A stretch of 42,221 nucleotides of DNA from a virus, in the IMG/VR virus record IMGVR_UViG_3300012001_000002, positions 1 to 42,221 of that record. One strand, given 5' to 3'. Shown one piece after another: positions 21,158 to 29,932 of the stretch (position 1 is the stretch's first letter; every line of letters starts with the position of its first letter). Below the pieces are notes generated by a model. It ran no database searches, was not told the origin of the DNA, and saw only the letters and a program-made list of their open reading frames with translations. A program made the position numbers and the translations under genes.

Positions 21158-22287
21158 TGGCCCTGACCACCGGCAGCTACACCGACAGCAGTTCCCCGAT
21201 GGACACCACGGTGACGCAGGACCCGTGGGGGTACTCCGCCGCCGGCCAGCAATTCGCCTCCGATATCGTTGGCTACTTCGGCGGTCAGGATCCGTTCGCC
21301 CAGGGCCAGCTGCACGCTCTCAACCGTCGCGGCACCGCCGACTACTGGACTTCTGGCGGGGCGCTCGCGGGGGTCGACCCCCACTTCATCTATGACTTGA
21401 TGCAGGTCCTCGGTGGCTCCAAGGACGGGCAGGGGAACCCGCTCCCCTTCGATGCCACCGACGTGACCCGGCTGGGGCAGCAGCTATGGGCCGACACCGA
21501 CCTGCGCAACCAGTACCACGTGTTCGGCAACTCTGTCATCACCAGCCGGCTCAAGGCCGAGTTGAGCCAGAACGGCACGATCGGCAAGCGTGGCGCCAAG
21601 TCCAAGTACGGCAGCGTGGCAGAGGAGTTCGCCGCGATGAACCCGATGGCGCAGCAGTCCTATCTGCGCCAGCAGGCCGACGACGCGCGTGCCGATGCGA
21701 TCCAGGCCGAGGCCGACTTCAAGAGGGCGCACGCCTCCGCGTACCAGCTGTACCAGCAGTATTACGGGCGCGACCCCAGCCACCCGGAGGCCGATGCGGT
21801 GATGGCCGCGGGCCCGGACATCCAGCAGCAGAACGACTTCATCCGCACCCTGCCCTCCCACGTTGCCGGCATCAACGTCGGCGCGTACTTCGACCTGCGT
21901 CAGCTGGCGGACAAGCAGAGCCAGGTCATCTACGGCCATGACTCCAACGACCAGATCGTCAAGGAGATGTTCGATCGCAAGCTGACCGCGAAGGATGGCG
22001 TGCAGTTCTACTATGACCAGATGCCCCTGCAGCCAGGCAAGAACATCGAGCCGATCGCGTACAACCTGCTCTACAAGAGCGCGGCCGAGCACACGCAGGC
22101 AATCTGGAACCAGAACCCGTCACCGCTGGACCTGGCCACGGTCTGGGCCAAAAACGGCTCACCCGGCGCGATCCCCGCCACCGCCGCGGCGCAGTCCTCC
22201 ACCCCGCCGACTCCCCCGCAGCCCGGCGCCGGGGAGCCCAACCCGCAGCCGGCCAAGCAGCAGGCCGCCGGGCAGCAGGCCGCGTGA
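21157..22287 (+). CDS. Virion-associated protein (ejection module)
   Basis: A 376-residue protein, start overlapping the upstream stop (TAATG). Helical middle (QQADDARADAIQAEADFKRA, then HASAYQLYQQYYGRDPSHPE) and a disordered Pro/Gln/Ala-rich tail. The composition matches its neighbours, suggesting they work together. No enzyme motif seen. Confidence 0.6.
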   Translation: MALTTGSYTDSSSPMDTTVTQDPWGYSAAGQQFASDIVGYFGGQDPFAQGQLHALNRRGTADYWTSGGALAGVDPHFIYDLMQVLGGSKDGQGNPLPFDATDVTRLGQQLWADTDLRNQYHVFGNSVITSRLKAELSQNGTIGKRGAKSKYGSVAEEFAAMNPMAQQSYLRQQADDARADAIQAEADFKRAHASAYQLYQQYYGRDPSHPEADAVMAAGPDIQQQNDFIRTLPSHVAGINVGAYFDLRQLADKQSQVIYGHDSNDQIVKEMFDRKLTAKDGVQFYYDQMPLQPGKNIEPIAYNLLYKSAAEHTQAIWNQNPSPLDLATVWAKNGSPGAIPATAAAQSSTPPTPPQPGAGEPNPQPAKQQAAGQQAA

Positions 22288-22293
22288 TCGGCG

Positions 22294-22962
22294 ATGGCTA
22301 ACGAAACTCCTGACATCGACTGGGGGGCAGCCTTCAAGGAGCACTTCGACCAGTTCGACCACCCCCTCAATCCCGACCTCAAGGTCAAGGACTACGGGCT
22401 GGCGGTGGAACTCGCCACGGCTTCAAAGTTCGGCGGTGATAGCCCCCAGAACGCGCACGCCTCCCCGCACGAGGCCGGCCTGTTCTGGAAGGAGTTCTCC
22501 GCGGTAAACCCGCCGATCGCCCCCCAGCACTACCTCGAGACGCTGGGCAGGCTCGCTCCGCTGTCCTGGCGCTATCACAAGCGCGCCCCGACCATGAGCG
22601 AGGTCAGCCAGCACCGCGACTCCGACCCGCAGAAGATCCGCCAGCACTATGAGAACCTGCCCGCAATGAACTGGGGATACCCCGACATCACCGCGGGTGA
22701 CTTCGTCAAGGCGCATACCCGGGCGCAATACTGGAGCCAGCAGCACCTCAGCCGCCAACCGTACGCCCACGAGGTCAGCCTCGCGCATCATGCGTCCATG
22801 ACCCACGACGACATCGGCGCCTACTACAGTGACCTCCGCCAGAACCGCGACGCGCAGCCGGCGCAGCCACAGACAACCCCCCAATCAGGTCGGGAGCCGG
22901 CGGCGCCCGGCACCCCGTCGACGGAGGGCCAGCAGCCAAGTCCGCAGCCCCCGAACATATGA
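22294..22962 (+). CDS. Virion-associated protein with repeated helical module
   Basis: A 222-residue protein. APTMSEVSQHRDSDPQKIRQ followed by HYENLP is echoed about 70 residues later by QPYAHEVSLAHHASMTHDDI followed by GAYYSDLR, so a helical module is duplicated. The C-terminus is a Pro/Gln-rich tail like that of the preceding gene. Function unknown. Confidence 0.6.
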   Translation: MANETPDIDWGAAFKEHFDQFDHPLNPDLKVKDYGLAVELATASKFGGDSPQNAHASPHEAGLFWKEFSAVNPPIAPQHYLETLGRLAPLSWRYHKRAPTMSEVSQHRDSDPQKIRQHYENLPAMNWGYPDITAGDFVKAHTRAQYWSQQHLSRQPYAHEVSLAHHASMTHDDIGAYYSDLRQNRDAQPAQPQTTPQSGREPAAPGTPSTEGQQPSPQPPNI

Positions 22963-22969
22963 GAAACAT

Positions 22970-23785
22970 ATGTATGTAGTCCGTCGGGGCGACAACCTCT
23001 GGGATTTGGCGCAGCGGTTCCTGGGCGACGGAAGGCGATGGCACGAGCTCAAGGGGTACACCGGCGACCCCCGGCGGATGCCCATTGGAACCGTGATCCG
23101 CCTGCCCAGCGAGTCGTCTCCGCCTGCCAACCCGCCGACCTCCGCCGGCGCCGGCGGACCACCACCGCTGAGCTGGGACAACTTCCCGGCGGAGTACAAG
23201 AACCAGTTGATGGCGATGGAGCACGAGTACGAGGCGGCCAACGGCTTCCGGGTGCCGGTGTCCGATCAGCAGCTGCTGCAGATGGCGCAGAACGGCATCA
23301 CCAGCATGTTCGACTTCGCGCAGGGCATGTGGGCGGGCGCCGCCGCCAACCTCAAGGAGGCGATGCCGGGGATGCAGTTCGGGCTGGACCACGACACCTT
23401 CACGGCGGCGATCCAGCAACTCGGTGATTACTACCAGCAAACCACCGGCCAGGTCGCCCCGGCGGACCTGCTGGCCTCCGCGCTGCAGAGCGGCAAGGGG
23501 AAGGCTGACATGCAGGCATTCCAGACTCAACTCAAGACCGACGAGAAGATGAAGGCGGCGTTCCCGTGGATCAAGTACGGCATGAACTTCGAGCAGTTCG
23601 GCCAGTTCAAAGATGAGCAGAAGTCAGCGTTCGGCCGGGTGCTCACCGACAAGGAGGCGGGCGCTGCGCTCACCGACCAGCACGAGCACGCCACCCGTGG
23701 GACCCCCAGCGAGGCTGTGATCCAGGGCAGCCAGTACAGCCCAAGAGGCAAGACCGCCGGAGATGCTCAGGCGGCGGTACGATGA
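22970..23785 (+). CDS. LysM-domain virion protein
   Basis: A 271-residue protein starting at ATG 22970 with a LysM domain at once (MYVVRRGDNLWDLAQRFLGD, then RRWHELKGYTGDPRRMPIGT and VIRLP), which binds peptidoglycan. A Pro-rich linker leads to a helical domain with YPWIK-like FPWIKYGMNFEQFGQFKDEQ. It is probably a particle component that grips the cell wall during DNA entry. An upstream in-frame start at 22829 overlaps the previous gene and lacks a ribosome site. Confidence 0.82.
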   Translation: MYVVRRGDNLWDLAQRFLGDGRRWHELKGYTGDPRRMPIGTVIRLPSESSPPANPPTSAGAGGPPPLSWDNFPAEYKNQLMAMEHEYEAANGFRVPVSDQQLLQMAQNGITSMFDFAQGMWAGAAANLKEAMPGMQFGLDHDTFTAAIQQLGDYYQQTTGQVAPADLLASALQSGKGKADMQAFQTQLKTDEKMKAAFPWIKYGMNFEQFGQFKDEQKSAFGRVLTDKEAGAALTDQHEHATRGTPSEAVIQGSQYSPRGKTAGDAQAAVR

Positions 23786-23819
23786 TCCCGCCGCAAGTTG
23801 TGCAACACTAAGGAGCCGC

Positions 23820-24236
23820 ATGCCAAACTCGAACTACCTGGACACCCAGCTGAACAAGCTAGCTTTCGGTGCCACCGCGTTCACTCCGCCGGCCACCATC
23901 TACATCGGCCTGTCAACGACCACCCCGACGCAGGCCGGCACGGGCATCACTGAGCCGGTCGGGTCAGCCTATGCTCGAGTGGCGGTGGTTAACAATGTGA
24001 CCAACTGGGTGGCGCAGACCGCACAGCCGGGAACAGGCCAGGGGCAGGCGAATGGGACCATCATCACCTTCCCGGCCGCCACCGGCGCCTGGGGGACAGT
24101 GACCTACCTGGTGGCGTATGACGCCGCCGCCGCCGGCAACTTCCTGGGCTTTGGGATCCTGGCCACGCCACAGGCGGTCGGGACCGGCAACACTCCTGCG
24201 ATCGCGGTGCAGGCGTTTACAATTCAGCAGAACTAG
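23820..24236 (+). CDS. Phage tail-fibre-type structural protein
   Basis: A 138-residue protein preceded by AAGGAG. YLDTQLNKLAFGATAFTPPA, then TIYIGLSTTTPTQAGTGITE, YARVAVVNN and ITFPAATGAWGTVTYL match a common phage structural family often labelled tail fibre protein. All-beta. TAG stop followed directly by the next ATG in the same frame. Confidence 0.75.
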   Translation: MPNSNYLDTQLNKLAFGATAFTPPATIYIGLSTTTPTQAGTGITEPVGSAYARVAVVNNVTNWVAQTAQPGTGQGQANGTIITFPAATGAWGTVTYLVAYDAAAAGNFLGFGILATPQAVGTGNTPAIAVQAFTIQQN

Positions 24237-24530
24237 ATGGCACTCGGAGATACCGCATCCGTCGTTCCCACCTCCGTCGCGGCGGCTGGCGTCCTGGCCG
24301 TTCAACCTGCGGGAACCGTGGAGTGGGTGATTCATAACATCTACTACGGCGGTAGCGTGCAGGTCCTGATCACCGACGGCACCAACCCGATCACAGTGTT
24401 CTCCGACACCACGGCTGGTGCGCTGCTCAACTGTCAATTCCACGTCACCAATACCAAGTTCGTCCAGATCAAGAACAACTCAGGCGGCGCCCTGTTCTTC
24501 TCCTTCGACGGGGTTGTGACTCACGTCTAG
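24237..24530 (+). CDS. Small beta-rich structural protein
   Basis: A 97-residue protein starting right after TAG. All-beta pattern (AGTVEWVIHNIYYGGSVQVL, then FVQIKNNSGGALFFSFDG), typical of small head- or fibre-decorating proteins. No separate ribosome site, so translation probably depends on the upstream gene. Confidence 0.65.
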   Translation: MALGDTASVVPTSVAAAGVLAVQPAGTVEWVIHNIYYGGSVQVLITDGTNPITVFSDTTAGALLNCQFHVTNTKFVQIKNNSGGALFFSFDGVVTHV

Positions 24531-25289
24531 GTGGCCACCCAGTCTGTTCGAGCGATGGTGCCGGGTGGTCGGGTCTACGGATCCGTAGCCGCCACCGCCA
24601 ACCGGGCCATGTCAGAGGTCGGGACTGGCGTCTTTGGCGGCGGTACGGGCACGTTCGCGGGCTCAGCTAGCGGGACCGGCCTTGGCGTCAATATGGCGCC
24701 CGGGTTCGGGGGCAACTCGCTTGACCTCCAGCAAGACGGCGTCAGCAAGTTGTCGGTGGATGGTGGCGGCTCCATGATGGTTGCCGGTACAGCCACCTTC
24801 AGCGCCGCGACCGTGGACCTGGGTAACTCGAACGGAAACTTCCGCTGTACGACTGGAGCCGGATCAACCTACGGATTTACGTTCTTTGGACAAGCCAACC
24901 GCAACCTCATCTTCTCGTACCCACAGAGCCCCGCCACCTACGAATGGATTTGGAACGACTTTCCCAGCAACACAATCACGATCAGCGGGAGTTATGCGGT
25001 CCAACGGGGGACGCGGTTCCAGGCGCCGACGATCACCGCGGCGTCTGCACTGACAGTAACCGACGCTGCGACAGTTTCCGTAGAGGGCGCGCCGATAGCG
25101 GCTGGTTCAGCGATCATCACCCGCAGTTACCAGCAGTGGTGGAAGGGAACCGACAAGCTCCGCATCGATACCACGACAGCCACCACAATCGGTGCTGCCG
25201 GCGCAGCCGCTGCGATGCCCGTCCCGCTTGGCTACCTGCCGATCTATGTCGGCAGCACGCTCGTCAAACTGGCCTACTTCAACCCGTGA
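24531..25289 (+). CDS. Fibre- or decoration-like structural protein
   Basis: A 252-residue protein starting with GTG directly after TAG, in frame with both upstream genes. Gly/Ser/Thr-rich strands (GTGVFGGGTGTFAGSASGTG), then beta-helix-like SVDGGGSMMVAGTATFSAAT, and a C-terminal domain ending GYLPIYVGSTLVKLAYF. Likely a trimeric fibre or surface protein. Confidence 0.6.
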   Translation: MATQSVRAMVPGGRVYGSVAATANRAMSEVGTGVFGGGTGTFAGSASGTGLGVNMAPGFGGNSLDLQQDGVSKLSVDGGGSMMVAGTATFSAATVDLGNSNGNFRCTTGAGSTYGFTFFGQANRNLIFSYPQSPATYEWIWNDFPSNTITISGSYAVQRGTRFQAPTITAASALTVTDAATVSVEGAPIAAGSAIITRSYQQWWKGTDKLRIDTTTATTIGAAGAAAAMPVPLGYLPIYVGSTLVKLAYFNP

Positions 25290-25297
25290 GGATTTAG

Positions 25298-25477
25298 ATG
25301 AGCGACTCCGCCGGGACCCTCCCGCTCGACGACGAGGCCAACGAGATCGCGGCGGAACTACTGGGTCAGAACCCGATGATGCAGGGCCTGTTCGTCCATG
25401 CGATCAAAAAGGCGAAGGGTGGCGAGAAGCTCTACAAGCCGCGCGTTACGGTGGTCCTGGTACCAGACGAGGAATAG
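25298..25477 (+). CDS. Small hypothetical protein
   Basis: A 59-residue protein (MSDSAGTLPLDDEANEIAAE, then LLGQNPMMQGLFVHAIKKAK and a C-terminal strand VTVVLVPDEE). GAGG lies seven bases before ATG. Ends in TAG, followed after one codon by the next ATG in frame. Function unknown. Confidence 0.65.
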   Translation: MSDSAGTLPLDDEANEIAAELLGQNPMMQGLFVHAIKKAKGGEKLYKPRVTVVLVPDEE

Positions 25478-25480
25478 CCG

Positions 25481-26182
25481 ATGGGAATGGTCGAAGATGG
25501 CCGGATCACCATTGGCGCAACGCTCACCGAGGACGGCGAGCCGGTCTTCGCCCCACTGACGGGGCGGGGCCAATGGGTCTTCGGACTCGCGGGGGGCGGG
25601 CCTGTCGCACTGGCAGGAACTTGGGTCAGCGCCTCAACGTGGGCAGGTGCCGTCACCCTGTCTGGCGGGCCCATAGCGTTGGCGGGCAATTGGGTATCGG
25701 CTTCAATATGGAGCGGAGCCGTCGGGGGCCAGATTGTGCTGGTAGCGACCTCAGCGTCAGCCTCGGCCTGGAATGCCGCTGCGGCGAACAACCCAGCATT
25801 GGTCGCCAATTCTCCCAGCGTCTCGGCGTGGAATGCCGCACTCGCCGCAATTTACAGCGCAGCGTGGTCCTCCCGGTCCCAATGGACGGTTGTACTGGTG
25901 CCTCCTCCTGCCCCCTACCAGGGGCCGCTGAGCCGCGCTGGCGGGCGGGGGTATGTCTGGTACGACCCCCTCGTCCCGGCCAACCAATACATGAGCATCG
26001 ACCGCGGCGATCCTGGGGTGCCAGCGGGCTATGTGCTCTCCGGCGGGACCGACGGGGCCATCGACCAGGACGTGCAGTTCTTCAAGCCCGGGCAAGCAAG
26101 CGGAGGGTATCCGCGCTATCCTGCTGACACGGGCAATTCGATGGCGGAGGATCAGCGACTCTTGAACGGAACGATTTCGTAG
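25481..26182 (+). CDS. Repeat-containing fibre-like protein
   Basis: A 233-residue protein with about four imperfect repeats of roughly 20 residues between residues 38 and 125 (for example GGPVALAGTWVSASTWAGAV and GGPIALAGNWVSASIWSGAV), then a Trp/Pro-rich globular C-terminal part (GGRGYVWYDPLVPANQYMSI). Probably a surface or fibre protein. Its stop overlaps the next GTG (TAGTG). Confidence 0.6.
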   Translation: MGMVEDGRITIGATLTEDGEPVFAPLTGRGQWVFGLAGGGPVALAGTWVSASTWAGAVTLSGGPIALAGNWVSASIWSGAVGGQIVLVATSASASAWNAAAANNPALVANSPSVSAWNAALAAIYSAAWSSRSQWTVVLVPPPAPYQGPLSRAGGRGYVWYDPLVPANQYMSIDRGDPGVPAGYVLSGGTDGAIDQDVQFFKPGQASGGYPRYPADTGNSMAEDQRLLNGTIS

Positions 26183-26328
26183 TGGCCGAGCGGCAGGCTC
26201 CTCAGCCGACCCCACCTCCACCTCCCAACGACAGCGTCAAGTGCATCCGTTGCGGCAAGGTCAAATACCGCTCGTCCGCTTCGGGTACATACCGACACTG
26301 GGACACGGAGCTTGAAGACTGTGGCTAA
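26182..26328 (+). CDS. Small zinc-finger protein
   Basis: A 48-residue protein: Pro-rich start (APQPTPPPPPND) then CIRCGKVKYRSSASGTYRHW and ELEDCG, a C-C-H-C zinc site. Starts with GTG overlapping the upstream TAG. Its end overlaps the next gene by eight bases. Unusual within a structural block. Confidence 0.6.
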   Translation: MAERQAPQPTPPPPPNDSVKCIRCGKVKYRSSASGTYRHWDTELEDCG

Positions 26329-26722
26329 GTTTTTTTCCATCCCTGGAACCCGCGTGCACCAGAACAGTGGGGATTCCGGTCCGGCTCACCAGGGTTCCAC
26401 CAGCCCCTTTGTCCACGGTGACCAGCCCGGCATGACCCAGAAGCCGGTGATCGACCCCAACACCGGGCGCACCCTCTACAATCGCACCGTGTACGAGGAG
26501 GGGTATGCCCCTGGCCTCGACACTGGCGACAACGTCACCTACCATGGGGATGCTCTTGAAAAGGTCACCGACATCTTCGACAAGTCGAATGCTCGCACCA
26601 CCACGGTGTACAAGAGATTCGGCGATGACGGCAAGTACCGAGGTGAGATTGCGGTTGACCACGATCAGCAGACCGCCCGCGGGGACGATGTGGTCGCCCG
26701 CTCCAAGCCATACAAGGAGTAA
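26321..26722 (+). CDS. Hypothetical protein upstream of scaffold candidates
   Basis: A 133-residue hydrophilic protein with GTG 26321 and GGAG ten bases upstream; a TTG at 26312 is possible. Contains GDNVTYHGDALEKVTDIFDK and a C-terminal AVDHDQQTARGDDVVARSK. Family not recognised; position suggests a capsid-assembly role. Confidence 0.6.
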   Translation: MAKFFSIPGTRVHQNSGDSGPAHQGSTSPFVHGDQPGMTQKPVIDPNTGRTLYNRTVYEEGYAPGLDTGDNVTYHGDALEKVTDIFDKSNARTTTVYKRFGDDGKYRGEIAVDHDQQTARGDDVVARSKPYKE

Positions 26723-26725
26723 CAG

Positions 26726-27376
26726 ATGCCGACTCTAGAGGAGACGCTCAAGCCCTTCGATGACCGCCTTCTGGCTGCCGAGGATGACGACAAGACCGGC
26801 ATCCAGCTGGAACGTAGCCAGGCCGAGGGTGAGTTCTACCGCGGCCAGTTGACGCAACGCGACATCGAGGGTTGGCGCGCGGTCGCCGCCGGCAAGTACC
26901 CCTCGGCGTTCGGCACCATGATCGTCGGCGCCACCCAGGAGGAGATCGAGGCATCGGCCAAGGCCAGCCATGACGCGGTGAGGGCCGCGATCGAGGCCGA
27001 CCGCGCCGCTGGTGTGGCTGCTGTTGCCGCCGCGGCCGCCGCCGCCCCCCCGCCGGCTGCCCCGGTTGACGCCCAGGCGGCCGCCGCGCAGGGCTGGGGT
27101 GAACCCACAGGCAGCGCCGGACAGCCGCCGATCGCCGGCGAGCTGGCCGAGCTTGATGGCATCCACAAGGGGCTCCGCGAGGCATACCCCGGCAACAAGC
27201 TCGGGGGCACCCCCCCCAAGCCCGGGTCGCGGGTCGCGGCCGGGAAGTCCAGCAAGGTCCTCAACGATCTCGGCAGCGAGGACCGTCTGGTGGAGCTCCG
27301 CATGGGCTCAGTGTTCGACCAGATGATCCATAATGCTGAGAACAAGGCCCCCGGGCGTGCCCCGGCCGGCCAGTAA
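26726..27376 (+). CDS. Scaffold-like or capsid-assembly protein 1
   Basis: A 216-residue helical, Ala-rich protein (EASAKASHDAVRAAIEADRA), a Pro/Ala linker and a C-terminal helix (SEDRLVELRMGSVFDQMIHN). Placed before the capsid gene, as scaffolds usually are. Assigned by context and composition only. Confidence 0.5.
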   Translation: MPTLEETLKPFDDRLLAAEDDDKTGIQLERSQAEGEFYRGQLTQRDIEGWRAVAAGKYPSAFGTMIVGATQEEIEASAKASHDAVRAAIEADRAAGVAAVAAAAAAAPPPAAPVDAQAAAAQGWGEPTGSAGQPPIAGELAELDGIHKGLREAYPGNKLGGTPPKPGSRVAAGKSSKVLNDLGSEDRLVELRMGSVFDQMIHNAENKAPGRAPAGQ

Positions 27377-27390
27377 AGGAGGACTAACCC

Positions 27391-28062
27391 ATGAGCCAGG
27401 ACCCCACCGTCACTGATCCCATCACCCCGGACCCCGAGGACGCGCCCGTCGCCCGTGAGACGCCCTCTGTCCCCGAGGACGAGCGCGTCGAGCCCACCCC
27501 GGCCCCGGCGCCGCCCGACCTCCCCGCGCACACCGACACTGGCGTCACGCCCGACCCCGCTGCCGAGCTGACGCAGAGCATCTTTGACAACCAGACCCCC
27601 GAGGAGAGGGCCGCCGCCCTCGAGGCCAGGGTGGCCGCGCTCGAGGGCAAGGTTGACCTCATCGGCAGGCAGGGCGACATCCTCGCGCAGGCCCAGCAGA
27701 ACGTGAGCCTCAAGCAGCAGGCCACCGACGTGCCTGAAACCGGGCACTATCAGTGCTCCCGGTGCGTCGAGGAGGGAGTCATCGATCCCAAGACTGATGC
27801 CGCGCCGATCATTGAGGCCGTACACCCCGGGAGGTGGTACGCCGCGATGGGACCGATCACCTGCCCGGTCCACCCCGGACAGCCCGAGCTGATGGCCAGC
27901 CTGGAGAGGCGCGACCAGACGAACAAGGAGGCAGCCGACCGGGCCGACGCGCTCGCCGCCGCTCAGTTGTCCGGGGTGGCCGTCACCCCCGCCCCCCTGC
28001 CTGCGCCCGGTGGCGATTTCCCGCCGCCCCCGCCCCCGATCCAGCAGCCCGTCACCATCTAG
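27391..28062 (+). CDS. Scaffold-like acidic protein 2
   Basis: A 223-residue protein with AAAGGAGG before ATG. Acidic Pro-rich N-terminus (PITPDPEDAPVARETPSVPE), a coiled coil (RAAALEARVAALEGKVDLIG), a CSRC ... CPVHPGQ metal-site region and a Pro-rich tail. Immediately before the capsid terminator/promoter. Scaffold by context; the zinc-like site is unusual for one. Confidence 0.5.
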   Translation: MSQDPTVTDPITPDPEDAPVARETPSVPEDERVEPTPAPAPPDLPAHTDTGVTPDPAAELTQSIFDNQTPEERAAALEARVAALEGKVDLIGRQGDILAQAQQNVSLKQQATDVPETGHYQCSRCVEEGVIDPKTDAAPIIEAVHPGRWYAAMGPITCPVHPGQPELMASLERRDQTNKEAADRADALAAAQLSGVAVTPAPLPAPGGDFPPPPPPIQQPVTI

Positions 28063-28085
28063 CGCAGACCCCCCTCTGCTGGAGG

Positions 28086-28121
28086 AACGCCCTCGATTCT
28101 TCGGTCGGGGGCGTTTCTTTT
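28086..28121 (+). terminator. Rho-independent terminator ahead of capsid gene
   Basis: Stem AACGCCCTCGA (28086-28096) with TCGGGGGCGTT (28105-28115), 8-base loop, followed by TCTTTT. One G-T pair in an 11-bp stem. It separates the terminase-to-scaffold transcript from the capsid transcript. Confidence 0.88.
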
Positions 28122-28130
28122 GCCTCGGAC

Positions 28131-28160
28131 TTGACATGCGGTAGCGGACAGGTCTAGGCT
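28131..28160 (+). promoter_or_regulatory. Capsid promoter
   Basis: TTGACA (28131-28136), 18 bases, TAGGCT (28155-28160), right after the terminator. A transcript from here would start near 28167, about 125 bases before the capsid ATG. Confidence 0.72.
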
Positions 28161-28166
28161 GTCGCA

Positions 28167-28293
28167 CAACAGGACTGAGCCCAACGCAAGTCGTTAGGGC
28201 CGCGGAGCAGCCGAGCAATCGTTAGGTTCCGCGATCAACCGTCCGAGACGGGCCGGTCCAGAGATTCACCATCTTTGGATTCGGAGGACCCCC
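28167..28293 (+). promoter_or_regulatory. Structured 5' leader of the capsid mRNA
   Basis: About 125 bases with two copies of TCGTTAGG (28191-28198, 28219-28226) and a 6-bp stem CGCGGA/TCCGCG (28201-28206, 28228-28233) that encloses the second copy. It ends in GGAGGACCCCC before ATG, the same ribosome-site string used at 31086. It may stabilise the capsid mRNA or bind a regulator; no known riboswitch pattern seen. Confidence 0.45.
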
Positions 28294-29526
28294 ATGTCTT
28301 TGCTTGTTCACTCTGGCGTAAGCGCCACTGATCTTGCCCAGGCCGGAACTAAGCGCGAGGACATCTCGGATGTGTTGCTTGCGAGCCTCTACTTCGAAAA
28401 TAACGCCATGGGGCTGACCCCGGTTGGCGAGGAGTTCGCGGACCCGACCGGCGCCAAGTGGGTCGAGGACGCGCTCAACGGTTTCAAGGTCACGGACACC
28501 ACGGCCGGTGGTCAGTTGATCGGGGGCGTGTCGCTGGCGCTGAGCCTGGCGGATGCAGCGATCCTGGACCTTGGCTACGTCCTCCAGCGTGACACCCAGT
28601 TCGGTACTGGTGAGCAGGTGCAGGTCACCGCCATCAACCCGCAAACTGGTGCGGTCACCATCACCCGGGCGTTCGGCAACGGTCCGGCGGCCGTCGCTGA
28701 TCCTGGTGGCGTGCCCCAGGTGTGGCGGATCATCAACGGTCCGACCACGCAGAACTCCGACCTCGGCCGTGACATGTCGCGGGCCCGGCTGTCGAAGTTC
28801 AACCAGATCAACCGCTGGGAGATCAACGTCAACGTCGACTCCGAGGCGATCGAGCGGTCGAAGGCGGGCTACACCGTCGGCATCAAGGACGAGCTCCAGT
28901 ACCAGTTCCAGCAGAGGCTGCTGGAGAAGAAGCGGATCATGCAGATGGCCTACTGGGCCACCGCATCGAACTCCGGGTCGACCACCGGCGGTGACTACGC
29001 CACCATCAACGGGCTGCTGCTGTGGCTGAACGGCACCGCCAACGCCTCGTCCCTGACGGGCTCGCCGGTGGTCTTCAACTCCACCGCGGAGGCCCTGACC
29101 GACACCGTGGCCAACACCATGGCCAAGAACGTGTTCCGCGCCGGCGGTTACACCAACGTGCTCGTGGGTGGCATCAACACGATCGAGAAGTTCTCGCTGA
29201 TGTACAGCGACCGCATCCGCATCGAGCAGTCGGACCGCACCCGCGGCTTCTACGCCCGGTACTTCACCCCCACCACGGGAGTGGAGCACCGCCTGGTCAT
29301 GGACCCCTACCTGAACGACACCTCGGGGACGGCGCAGCTGCTGGCCCTGGACTTCTCGCGCATCAGGATCCGGCCGTTCGTGAACCAGATGTTCTATCTC
29401 ATCACCGCGCCAACCTTCCGCGACGGTGATGCGGTGAGGGCGATCAGCAAGTGGACGCTCGAGGTCCGTAACTCCGGCTCTGATGTCGGTGGGGCGCACG
29501 CCTACCACTCGAACCTCAGCCTGTAA
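28294..29526 (+). CDS. Major capsid protein (SU10/DUF5309-like)
   Basis: A 410-residue protein with its own promoter and strong ribosome site. The N-terminal arm (SGVSATDLAQAGTKREDISD), spine helix region (RWEINVNVDSEAIERSKAGY, then IKDELQYQFQQRLLEKKRIM) and C-terminal IRIEQSDRTRGFYARYF and LLALDFSRIRIRPF follow the pattern of the SU10-type (DUF5309) HK97-fold capsid proteins. Assembles the icosahedral head. Confidence 0.88.
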   Translation: MSLLVHSGVSATDLAQAGTKREDISDVLLASLYFENNAMGLTPVGEEFADPTGAKWVEDALNGFKVTDTTAGGQLIGGVSLALSLADAAILDLGYVLQRDTQFGTGEQVQVTAINPQTGAVTITRAFGNGPAAVADPGGVPQVWRIINGPTTQNSDLGRDMSRARLSKFNQINRWEINVNVDSEAIERSKAGYTVGIKDELQYQFQQRLLEKKRIMQMAYWATASNSGSTTGGDYATINGLLLWLNGTANASSLTGSPVVFNSTAEALTDTVANTMAKNVFRAGGYTNVLVGGINTIEKFSLMYSDRIRIEQSDRTRGFYARYFTPTTGVEHRLVMDPYLNDTSGTAQLLALDFSRIRIRPFVNQMFYLITAPTFRDGDAVRAISKWTLEVRNSGSDVGGAHAYHSNLSL

Positions 29527-29930
29527 TGGCTATCCGCAAGAGCGCGCAGGCGCGCACTGAAACCCTGAACGGCACCACGGCCGGTGTCGCTCAGGGGTTC
29601 GTCTACATCGGGTTCCCCAAGGGCGGCGTGGACCCCACCCAGGATGTCCTGGCGGAGGTCTGCTACGTCGCCAACGGGGCCATCGCGGGGACCAGCATTC
29701 GGCTGGTGCAGTTCTCGGCCGCCGGTGTGGTCAAAAACGACATCACGACCCCGGTGGTGACCACGGTGGTTGGCGCGGCGATTGACGCCACCCTGGCCAC
29801 CAACACGGTGAACACCGGCGTCAACTTCCCCTGGCCGCTGACGGCGGGCGATTCGATCGTCCTGACCGCGGTGACGGGGGTGGCGCAGAGCGTGAGTGTC
29901 ACCGGGACCATCTACCCGAAGGGAACCTGA
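29526..29930 (+). CDS. Probable capsid decoration protein
   Basis: A 134-residue all-beta protein (TTAGVAQGFVYIGFPKGGVD, then TAGDSIVLTAVTGVAQSVSV), start overlapping the capsid stop (TAATG). Small beta proteins right after the capsid gene are usually head decoration or cement proteins; no direct family match. Confidence 0.6.
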   Translation: MAIRKSAQARTETLNGTTAGVAQGFVYIGFPKGGVDPTQDVLAEVCYVANGAIAGTSIRLVQFSAAGVVKNDITTPVVTTVVGAAIDATLATNTVNTGVNFPWPLTAGDSIVLTAVTGVAQSVSVTGTIYPKGT

Positions 29931-29932
29931 CC

